5,801 nucleotides of DNA, taken from assembly GCA_021841795.1 (NCBI GenBank), contig JAKCDN010000213.1, positions 1 through 5,801 on the forward strand. The letters are read 5' to 3'. Origin of the DNA: Acidobacteriota bacterium (GTDB taxonomy: Bacteria > Acidobacteriota > Terriglobia > Terriglobales > Acidobacteriaceae). The notes below the pieces were generated by a model that saw only the letters and a list, made by a program, of their open reading frames with translations, ran no database searches and had not been told where the DNA came from. Positions within the stretch are counted from its first letter, which is position 1. Every line of letters begins with the position of its first letter. Position numbers and translations under genes: made by a program. Below are positions 1-5,480 of this stretch, one piece after another.

Positions 1-519
1 GTAGTCGACCTTGAGGATGCGGACGTTGGGCAGATCCGGTCCGGCATCGACAAAGACCAGCGGGAAGCCCTGCTCCACCAGCTTGCGCACCAGCTCCTGT
101 TCGATGCCGAAGGTCATCACCGCGACGCCGTCCACGTTGCGCTGCAGCATGCGGCGGATCAGCATCTGGGTGCGGGCCGGGTCGTAGCTGGTGGACCCGA
201 TCATGACCTCGTAGCCCTGGGCCACGGCCAGGTTCTCAAACTCCTGGATGAGCTCGGGAAAAAAGGGATTGGTGATCTCGGAGACCATCAGGCCGAGGAT
301 GCCGCTGCGGCCCGAGACCAGCGCGCGGGCCTGCGTGTTGGGCACGTAACCGACCTCTTCAATCGCCTTCCAGACCCGCGCCGCCAGAGCCGGATCGACG
401 GTAGGGATGCGGTTGACGACACGCGATACCGTGGCGATGGAGACGCGGGCGCGGCGGGCCACAACGTGAATATTCACGGCTGCGCGGCGGCTTGGCGATG
501 GAGGGAGCGAGCTGTCCAT
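1..519 (-). CDS. LacI-family transcriptional repressor, N-terminal part (cut by left window edge)
   Basis: The 173 visible residues, read from ATG at 519 leftwards, form a LacI/GalR-type repressor. The helix-turn-helix lies at about residues 15-36, with the recognition helix VSIATVSRVVN. A hinge region follows at about 59-72 (VPNTQARALVSGR). The periplasmic-binding-protein-like effector domain then begins with ILGLMVSEITNPFFPELIQ at 74-92. RNVDGVAVM (127-135) and GFPLVFVDAG (151-160) are typical of the first subdomain. The frame is open through base 1, so roughly the C-terminal half lies outside the window. In the family such proteins bind palindromic operators and are released by, or need, a small ligand, usually a sugar; the ligand cannot be named here. 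The start is the only ATG just ahead of the HTH and leaves a 14-residue leader. No Shine-Dalgarno is visible, but a TACAAT hexamer lies 9 bases upstream. The gene is 165 bases downstream of mogA on the same strand and is probably transcribed separately. Confidence 0.93.
   Translation of the reverse strand, partial: MDSSLPPSPSRRAAVNIHVVARRARVSIATVSRVVNRIPTVDPALAARVWKAIEEVGYVPNTQARALVSGRSGILGLMVSEITNPFFPELIQEFENLAVAQGYEVMIGSTSYDPARTQMLIRRMLQRNVDGVAVMTFGIEQELVRKLVEQGFPLVFVDAGPDLPNVRILKVDY
465..478. promoter_or_regulatory. 14-bp perfect palindrome inside the 5' end of the LacI-family gene, possible operator
   Basis: CGTGAATATTCACG is a perfect inverted repeat lying 41-55 bases into the repressor gene, over the codons that begin the helix-turn-helix. 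LacI-family repressors often bind palindromes near their own promoter, so autoregulation is possible. The usual LacI-family operator has a central CpG, whereas this one has a central AT. The same bases also encode protein, so the symmetry may be accidental. Confidence 0.25.
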
Positions 520-528
520 GAGAAAGAA

Positions 529-534
529 ATTGTA
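529..534 (-). promoter_or_regulatory. Candidate -10 hexamer (TACAAT) for the LacI-family gene
   Basis: On the minus strand TACAAT matches the TATAAT consensus at five of six positions and stands out in GC-rich surroundings. Only nine bases separate it from the ATG, so initiation would fall about 2-4 bases before the start codon and give a leaderless or nearly leaderless mRNA. The hexamer 17 bases further upstream is TTCGGG, a poor -35. The call rests on the -10 and its position only. Confidence 0.45.
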
Positions 535-684
535 CGCTGTCGCGGCAGGCGCCCGAAGAAGGAGCGGACGAAGGCGATGCCCGGAGCGGCTGTGATTGCG
601 GTCCGGCTGCGGCCGCGGCTATTGTCGGAGCGGGCCCGCCGGCGGCGATCGCAAGCCGGGAACCGCCGGTGGAGAAGACGCGCA

Positions 685-1164
685 TCAGGGGTGGTTCTGG
701 CCGCCTGCGGCAACCTCGATGGCGTGGCGGAGCAATGGCAGAATGGCCTGAAGACTCTCTTCGGCGCCGCGCCGGCTGCCGGGAAGATTGACGATCAGGC
801 TTGTGCCGCAAAGGCCTGCGACGCCGCGCGAGAGCCAGGCAAAGAAATTGCGGCCGGCGCCCGTGGCGCGCATGGCTTCAGCCAGTCCGGGGGCCTCGCG
901 GTCGATCACGCGGCGCGTGGCCTCGGGAGTGCGGTCGCGCGGGCCCAGACCGGTGCCGCCAGCGGTAAGCACCAGCGCCGCGCCCTGCCCGCAGAGCGCG
1001 ACCAGGGCGTCGGCGATGGCATCTTCGTCGTCGGCCAGCAGCGCGGTGCGCACCTCGGCCTGGGGCCAGTCCTGGCGCAGTAGTGCGGCCACGGCGGGCC
1101 CGGCGGTGTCCGTCATCTGCCCGGCTGAACAACGGTCGGAGATGGTGAGAACGGCCAGCAGCAT
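685..1164 (-). CDS. mogA: Molybdopterin adenylyltransferase, MogA/MoaB family
   Basis: The 159-residue product matches the MogA/MoaB fold. The N-terminus LAVLTISDRCSAG (3-15) corresponds to the SISDRASSG region of E. coli MogA. LVLTAGGTGLGPRDRTPEAT (64-83) is the molybdopterin-binding GGTG loop. SRGVAGLCGTSLIVNLPGS (112-130) matches the C-terminal NLPG motif. By alignment in memory with E. coli MogA, the two important aspartates (Asp49 and Asp82 there) correspond to Asp46 and Asp77 here. The enzyme adenylates molybdopterin to give MPT-AMP, which MoeA then uses for molybdate insertion; it acts in the cytoplasm. The length is that of the short MogA/MoaB type rather than the longer E. coli MogA. 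No other Mo-cofactor gene is visible in the window. The start at 1164 is fixed by the conserved N-terminus, although no Shine-Dalgarno precedes it. MoaB is the alternative name for the same family. Confidence 0.9.
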   Translation of the reverse strand: MLLAVLTISDRCSAGQMTDTAGPAVAALLRQDWPQAEVRTALLADDEDAIADALVALCGQGAALVLTAGGTGLGPRDRTPEATRRVIDREAPGLAEAMRATGAGRNFFAWLSRGVAGLCGTSLIVNLPGSRRGAEESLQAILPLLRHAIEVAAGGQNHP

Positions 1165-1170
1165 GACGTC

Positions 1171-1176
1171 ATTTTA
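1171..1176 (-). promoter_or_regulatory. Candidate -10 hexamer (TAAAAT) for mogA
   Basis: TAAAAT on the minus strand ends six bases before the mogA ATG and is the only AT-rich element in a very GC-rich gap. Transcription would start at or next to the initiator codon, consistent with the lack of a Shine-Dalgarno. No convincing -35 is seen. A 10-bp palindrome, ATGACGTCAT (1163-1172), spans the start codon and touches this hexamer. It could be an operator but is short enough to occur by chance. Confidence 0.4.
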
Positions 1177-1321
1177 TGCCGCGGCCCGGCGCGCGCCTGC
1201 GTCCGCAAGTGGGTATTTGCGCCATCCCCGCCGCAAAACGCACGGGAAGCTGAGTTTCGTTAGAACTTTTTGCGCTGGCTCAATCTGGTTCGCGCCGGCC
1301 CGCGGCGCGGCTGCCATCGTT

Positions 1322-1327
1322 TATGCT
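1322..1327 (+). promoter_or_regulatory. Candidate -10 hexamer (TATGCT) for the nitronate monooxygenase gene
   Basis: TATGCT fits the TANNNT pattern and is followed by six bases and then the ATG at 1334, the same arrangement as upstream of mogA. If functional it implies a leaderless mRNA and favours 1334 over the alternative start at 1370. No good -35 lies at the right distance. Confidence 0.35.
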
Positions 1328-1333
1328 TCGTCC

Positions 1334-2410
1334 ATGAGCGGCAGTGCGCGCCGCCGTCCAGAGTGGCCCATGACCCGTTTCTCCCGCCTCGTCGGCGTTG
1401 ATCTCCCTCTCGTTCAGGCCCCCATGGCCGGCGTGCAGGCAAGCGCGCTTGCCATTGCCGTCTGCCAGGCAGGAGGCCTCGGATCGCTCCCCTGTGCCAT
1501 GTTGACCGCCGATCAGATTCGGGCAGAGGTCGCCGCCATCCGCGCCGCCACCAGCCGGCCGTTCAACCTGAATTTCTTCGCGCACACTCCGCCTGCGCCC
1601 GACGCTCTGCGCATGGCCGTCTGGCACTCTGCGCTCCTCCCGTATTACCGGGAGCTTGGGCTCGATCCGGCCGCCATCCCCTCCGGGCCGGGGCGCGCTC
1701 CATTCACGCCCGAAGCCGCGGATCTGCTCGAGGAGCTTCGCCCGCCGGTCGTGAGCTTCCACTTCGGCCTGCCCGCCGCCGATCTGCTGGCGCGTGTCCG
1801 GGCCACGGGTGCTCGCATTCTTGCCTCGGCAACCACCATTGAAGAAGCGCTTTGGCTGCAAGCCCGGGGAGTCGATGCCGTCATCGCCCAGGGCATTGAA
1901 GCCGGTGGGCATCGCGGCATCTTCCTCGCCCATGATCTGTCGACGCAATCCGGAACCATGGCCCTGGTTTCCCAACTGGTCGATGCGCTGCAAGTCCCCG
2001 TGATCGCTGCCGGAGGCATCGCGGACGCCAGGACGCTGCGGGCGGCCCTGTCGCTCGGCGCCGCGGCCGCGCAGGTTGGCACGGCCTACATGCTCTGTCC
2101 CGAGGCCACAACCAGCTCCGTTCACCGCGCCGCCATTCGCAGTGCGCGCTCGCAACACACGGTGCTCACCCGCCTCTTTTCCGGAGGCCCGGCGCGCGGC
2201 ATCGTCAACCGCCTCATCCGGGAACTGGGCCCCATGAGCGCGCTCGCGCCGCCATTTCCTCTCGCCGCGTCCGCTCTGGCTCCTCTGCGCAGCTTGGCTG
2301 AAAGCCTCGGGCGCGACGATTTTTCTCCGCTCTGGTGTGGCCAGAACCCATCCGGCTGCGCTGAACTTCCCGCGGCTGAGCTCACCCGCGCTCTCGTCGC
2401 CGCCCTTTGA
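1334..2410 (+). CDS. Nitronate monooxygenase family (2-nitropropane dioxygenase-like) flavoprotein
   Basis: The 358-residue product is an FMN-dependent TIM-barrel enzyme of the nitronate monooxygenase family. Residues are counted from ATG 1334. LPLVQAPMAG (24-33) is the first strand and flavin contact. NLNFFAH (78-84) and SFHFGLP (141-147) are inner-barrel strands. AQGIEAGGHRG (185-195) carries the family's conserved His193, expected to act in catalysis. PVIAAGGIAD (222-231) and AAAAQVGTAYMLCPEA (243-258) form the phosphate-binding end of the barrel. FSGGPARGIVNRL (282-294) resembles the family's SGRPARG motif, and LWCGQ (333-337) its usual LWAGQ. The family oxidises alkyl nitronates such as propionate 3-nitronate to carbonyl compounds and nitrite, although some members have other substrates. 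The start may be ATG 1370 instead, which gives the more usual N-terminus MTRFSRLVG. The reading frame stays open far upstream, but that part is antisense to mogA and not coding. The gene is divergent from mogA with a 169-base gap. Confidence 0.9.
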   Translation: MSGSARRRPEWPMTRFSRLVGVDLPLVQAPMAGVQASALAIAVCQAGGLGSLPCAMLTADQIRAEVAAIRAATSRPFNLNFFAHTPPAPDALRMAVWHSALLPYYRELGLDPAAIPSGPGRAPFTPEAADLLEELRPPVVSFHFGLPAADLLARVRATGARILASATTIEEALWLQARGVDAVIAQGIEAGGHRGIFLAHDLSTQSGTMALVSQLVDALQVPVIAAGGIADARTLRAALSLGAAAAQVGTAYMLCPEATTSSVHRAAIRSARSQHTVLTRLFSGGPARGIVNRLIRELGPMSALAPPFPLAASALAPLRSLAESLGRDDFSPLWCGQNPSGCAELPAAELTRALVAAL

Positions 2411-2608
2411 TCTCCCGCAGGCCGAACCGCTCATCGCGCGCCCGCTTACGGCACATCCCCGCGCTCAACCCCGTCTCTCCATCGCTCCGTTCGCGCGCTG
2501 CGCAATCCGGAATCGCTCCGCCTCGCCATGGGCATTGCATCGCCTCCGCCGCCGGCCCGGAATCCATCCCGCGTGCCCTGCAAACCCGCGCCCTCGGCGC
2601 ATAATCCT

Positions 2609-2624
2609 CAATCGGCGCCGATTG
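2609..2624. promoter_or_regulatory. 16-bp perfect palindrome upstream of the M48-like gene, candidate operator
   Basis: CAATCGGCGCCGATTG reads identically on both strands with no spacer. By chance a perfect 16-bp palindrome is expected well under once in a window of this size (about 5800 divided by 4 to the eighth, near 0.09). Its right end overlaps the -35 candidate at 2622-2627. A dimeric repressor or activator site is the simplest explanation. A cruciform or RNA hairpin is less likely because there is no loop and no T-tract follows. Confidence 0.5.
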
Positions 2625-2651
2625 CTCCGCTTCAGTATTAGGAGTTACGAT
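2622..2651 (+). promoter_or_regulatory. Candidate promoter of the M48-like gene (TTGCTC, 18-base spacer, TACGAT)
   Basis: TTGCTC (2622-2627) and TACGAT (2646-2651) are the best -35/-10 pair before the gene, matching three and four consensus positions respectively with an 18-base spacer. Initiation near 2658 would leave an 18-base leader without a clear Shine-Dalgarno. Both hexamers are embedded in dyad symmetries, so the promoter would be directly occluded by a bound regulator. Confidence 0.35.
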
Positions 2652-2657
2652 AACTCC
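2641..2657. promoter_or_regulatory. 7-3-7 inverted repeat over the -10 candidate of the M48-like gene
   Basis: GGAGTTACGATAACTCC has perfect 7-bp arms around CGA. Its centre is about 32.5 bases from the centre of the 16-bp palindrome upstream, close to three helical turns. It covers the TACGAT hexamer and ends 18 bases before the ATG. It may be a second operator. If transcription begins further upstream it would instead be an RNA hairpin sequestering a GGAG that is in any case too far from the ATG to serve as a Shine-Dalgarno. A small CCCA/TGGG dyad (2656-2665) overlaps its right edge. Confidence 0.45.
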
Positions 2658-2675
2658 CACTTGGGTTCTTATTAG

Positions 2676-5480
2676 ATGCTCACGAAAAAAATCATCCCGG
2701 TGTTCCTGTTATGGATCTTCTTTGCGCACATTGCTGCCGCGGTCGAGTCGGCCTGCTCATTGCAGATCCCGCGTCTTCGGGTCAAGCGCCCCGATATCTT
2801 CACTGACCAGCAGGAGCAGTGGCTCGGCGATGCCCAGGCGGAGATGATTGAGCCGCGATATACCCTGTTGCCGGCCTATGAGAGCACCTACCTTGACGAG
2901 ATCGGCCAGCGCCTCCTCAAGCAGCTCCCGCCAACCCCGATTCGCTATACCTTCCGCATCTACGAGTCGCCCGATCTGCGCGCCTTCTCCCTGGCCGGCG
3001 GGCACGTCTACATCAGCCGCAAGCTGGTCATGGATGCGCGCAACGAAGATGAGCTCGCCGCCATGCTGGCGCAGGAAATCGGCAGAATCTATATCCACCA
3101 CGCCGCCTCCGCGGTCACGCGCCGCATGCAGCGAACCATGCACGTCAAAGAGCTCGGCGACCGCGCTGATGTCGATAACAAGTTCCTGCTCATGCTCAAT
3201 CTGCCCCCGGATCCTTACTCGTTCCTCGATCTCGGCGAGCAGCGCGACGACGAGCTCCTCGCCGACCGCGTGGGCATGTATGCCATGATCAAGGCCCAAT
3301 ACGATCCCAAGGCCTTTGCCGCTTTTCTCGATCGCGTCAACAACAACGGCGGTTACACCGGCAGCCTCTTCACTGAGGCCTTCGACCTCATGCCGCTTGT
3401 CAGTCTGCGCGTGCGCATGGCCGATAAGCTGGTCTCGTCGCTGCCCGGCGCGTGCCACCAGGTTCGTCCCGCCTACCGTCCCGGCTTCAAGCCTTTTCAA
3501 CTGGCGATTCAGCAGCAGCGCATTGACCCCATCGTCCCCGCCTCGCCCGGTCTCCATGGCGCTGTCCTCGATCAGCCCATCCAGCCCGCCCTGGAGAATA
3601 TCGCCATCAGCCCCGACGGCAATTACGTTCTCGCCCAGGACGCTTACAAAATTCATGTGCTGTCCGCGGCGCCGCTCAAATTGCAGTTCTCCATCAATGC
3701 CCTCGGCGCGGAGATGGCCCAGTTCTCCCCGGACTCCCAGAGCCTCGTCTTCAACTACAACGATCTGCATATCGAAAAGTGGCACCTGGCCACCGGCCAG
3801 CCCTCCAGCATTCAGGACTTCGTCGATTACGCCGGATGCGTGCAGACCAGCCTTTCCCCCGACGGCAACGCGCTCGCCTGCATCAGCCAGTTCTACGGCC
3901 TCCTCGATGACTCCGTCTGGCTCAAGATCGCCGACATCCACAGCGGCTCCATGCTCTATCAGAATCTGCACTTCTTTGACAAAGGCTCGTTTGCCCTCAA
4001 CAGTAATGTCCGCTTCACGCCCACCTTCCAGGCGGTCATGCACTGGTCGCGCGACGGCCGCTACTTCGTTGCCGCCTCCGGATCATCCGCCATGGCCTAC
4101 GACCTCACCAATCGCGCCACCGTGCGCCTGGGCGGCGTGCTCTCTGGTCTGGCGCAGCAGCGCTTCGACTTTGTCGGCTCTGACAAGATGGTCTCCACCT
4201 GCGACTGGAGCGTGAAAACCGGCGGTCCCGGCGAGACCTTCACCATGTGCTACACCACCTTTCCCGCCGGAAAGAGCCTCAAGTCATTCCAGTTGCCGCC
4301 CGGCTGGCTCGCCAGTGTGGCCGCGGGCGATCACCTCATCTTCGGCCCCCTGGCCAACTCCGCCGCCGGCCTGCTCAATCCCGCAACCGCAAAACTCGAC
4401 GGAGAATTTCGCAACGAAACCCTCGATGTCCGCGGCGATGAGCTCGCCGGAGAACTTCCTGAGGGCGGCATCGCGTTCGGAAAATTGCAGGGCAATCTCC
4501 AGGCTCTGCCGCTGCCCGTCACCCCGCTCACCGCCGTCGAGACCGCCGACTTCAGCCTCGATGGCCGCTACCTCGCCCTTTCCAATCGCGCCCGCGGTGC
4601 GGAGTGGGATCTCTCCACCGGCAAGCGGATGAAGCTCACCCTCCCGTTCCTTGCCGCCGCCATTGACAATGCCGGCAACCTCCAGGCCGCTCCTGTCTCG
4701 CATGAGATCGTGCCCGCCAGTGATCCCGGCCTCGATAAACTGATTCGTAAATATGTCCCCTGGATGTCGACCCGCGTCTATCCCCTGCAGTGGGGCAGTG
4801 TCCGCATCCGCTTTGTGCCGCTCGGCGTTCAACAAGAGATGAATTACGATGTCCGCGTCGAAGCCGACGATGCAAGTTCCGAAGCCCACCTTTGGTCGCG
4901 GACGATCCTCGGCAAACTCCCCCGGATGATTCCTGCCGATGGCGACAAGACCCTCTTCGTCATCGGCCGCGAAAGCTGGACCGGAAGCGGCAAGCTCCTC
5001 CACACTTCCGACCTGCCCCTCCAGTTCCTCAATCCGCTCGGTACCGTCGTCGAAGTCGTCTCCAACCGGACCGGCAAGGCCGACCATCTCCTGTTCTCGC
5101 CGCAGCTCCCCGTGCCGGACCAAAGCCGCGACGAACGCAGCGCCCAGCTCTTTGGCAGCCTGCTCGCCGTTTACGGCAACAACAACGACACCGCCGTCTA
5201 CCGTGTCGGCAACGGATCTCGCCTCTTCGCCTTCTTCGGCCGCGCTCTGGCCGGGGACGACACTCTGGGCATGCTTGTCGCCACTGACCGGATTCAGGAA
5301 CTGAACCTCTACGAAACCGCGCACGGCGCGCGCCTCGCGCACCTCATCCTCGATCAGGCGGTCCTTGCCGCCCGCTTTATTCCGCAAAGCAGGCAGTTGC
5401 TCGTCCTCACCGCCTCGCAGCGCCTCTATCGCATCGATCTCTCCTCGCTGGTTTCCGCGCAGCCTCCTTCGGTCAACTGA
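2676..5480 (+). CDS. Exported M48-like pseudo-metallopeptidase fused to a beta-propeller (WD40/PD40-type) region
   Basis: The product has 934 residues. A signal peptide covers residues 1 to about 22: basic KK, hydrophobic core 6-20, probable cleavage after AAA. The later ESAC is not a good lipobox, so a soluble periplasmic or secreted protein is expected. Residues 45-255 follow the M48 peptidase plan: YLDEIGQRLLKQL (72-84), AFSLAGGHVYISRKLV (103-118), ELAAMLAQEIGRIYIHH (126-142), then DDELLADRVGMYAMIKAQYDP (191-211). The HExxH position reads Q133-E134-I-G-R137, so both zinc-binding histidines are missing. E134 and the third-ligand E193 remain. Proteolysis is therefore unlikely. Residues 300-930 contain propeller-like repeats, with SPDG or similar turns at 312, 351, 394, 458 and 627, each followed by strands and a W/D-type ending such as EWDLSTG (643-649). 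Six cysteines (27, 260, 388, 402, 509, 525) could form three disulfides. An in-frame TAG directly precedes ATG 2676, and the next Met (57) lies beyond the signal peptide, so the start is firm. The biological role is unknown; a scaffold or envelope-quality role is a guess. Confidence 0.88.
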   Translation: MLTKKIIPVFLLWIFFAHIAAAVESACSLQIPRLRVKRPDIFTDQQEQWLGDAQAEMIEPRYTLLPAYESTYLDEIGQRLLKQLPPTPIRYTFRIYESPDLRAFSLAGGHVYISRKLVMDARNEDELAAMLAQEIGRIYIHHAASAVTRRMQRTMHVKELGDRADVDNKFLLMLNLPPDPYSFLDLGEQRDDELLADRVGMYAMIKAQYDPKAFAAFLDRVNNNGGYTGSLFTEAFDLMPLVSLRVRMADKLVSSLPGACHQVRPAYRPGFKPFQLAIQQQRIDPIVPASPGLHGAVLDQPIQPALENIAISPDGNYVLAQDAYKIHVLSAAPLKLQFSINALGAEMAQFSPDSQSLVFNYNDLHIEKWHLATGQPSSIQDFVDYAGCVQTSLSPDGNALACISQFYGLLDDSVWLKIADIHSGSMLYQNLHFFDKGSFALNSNVRFTPTFQAVMHWSRDGRYFVAASGSSAMAYDLTNRATVRLGGVLSGLAQQRFDFVGSDKMVSTCDWSVKTGGPGETFTMCYTTFPAGKSLKSFQLPPGWLASVAAGDHLIFGPLANSAAGLLNPATAKLDGEFRNETLDVRGDELAGELPEGGIAFGKLQGNLQALPLPVTPLTAVETADFSLDGRYLALSNRARGAEWDLSTGKRMKLTLPFLAAAIDNAGNLQAAPVSHEIVPASDPGLDKLIRKYVPWMSTRVYPLQWGSVRIRFVPLGVQQEMNYDVRVEADDASSEAHLWSRTILGKLPRMIPADGDKTLFVIGRESWTGSGKLLHTSDLPLQFLNPLGTVVEVVSNRTGKADHLLFSPQLPVPDQSRDERSAQLFGSLLAVYGNNNDTAVYRVGNGSRLFAFFGRALAGDDTLGMLVATDRIQELNLYETAHGARLAHLILDQAVLAARFIPQSRQLLVLTASQRLYRIDLSSLVSAQPPSVN

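Larger units (their letters stand above)
2411..2675. other. C-rich spacer between the monooxygenase and the M48-like gene; no gene recognised
   Basis: No convincing coding sequence is present. The first 110 bases are about 47% C against 23% G on the plus strand, which would suit Rho-dependent termination of the upstream gene. However, the plus-strand genes here are also C-rich, so this is weak. No hairpin with a T-tract was found. The last 70 bases become more AT-rich and hold two dyad symmetries and a promoter candidate, listed separately. Confidence 0.5.

Noticed and set aside
639..669. CCGGCGG/CCGCCGG inverted repeat with 17-base loop after mogA, considered as a terminator
   Set aside because: The loop is long and no T-tract follows on the minus strand, and such GC repeats are common in this composition.
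359..811. Minus-strand reading frame overlapping both mogA and the LacI-family gene
   Set aside because: It is in a different frame from two clearly recognisable proteins and its translation is low-complexity Arg/Pro/Ser.
788..1333. Upstream extension of the monooxygenase reading frame (open from 788)
   Set aside because: It is antisense to the well-supported mogA gene, its translation is Arg/Ser/Ala-rich without any family motif, and the enzyme's N-terminus begins near 1334-1370.
1280..2434. Long minus-strand reading frame opposite the monooxygenase gene
   Set aside because: Low-complexity Gly/Arg/Ala-rich translation with no motif; it is the expected shadow of a GC-rich coding frame on the other strand.
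2337..2675. 112-codon plus-strand frame ending directly before the M48-like start
   Set aside because: It overlaps the end of the monooxygenase gene, is Pro/Arg-rich without motif or Shine-Dalgarno, and runs through the dyads. The abutting stop is most likely coincidence.
2757..4043. 428-codon minus-strand reading frame opposite the M48-like gene
   Set aside because: It mirrors the coding strand's GC-biased third positions. The plus-strand product has a signal peptide and clear domain motifs; this one has none.
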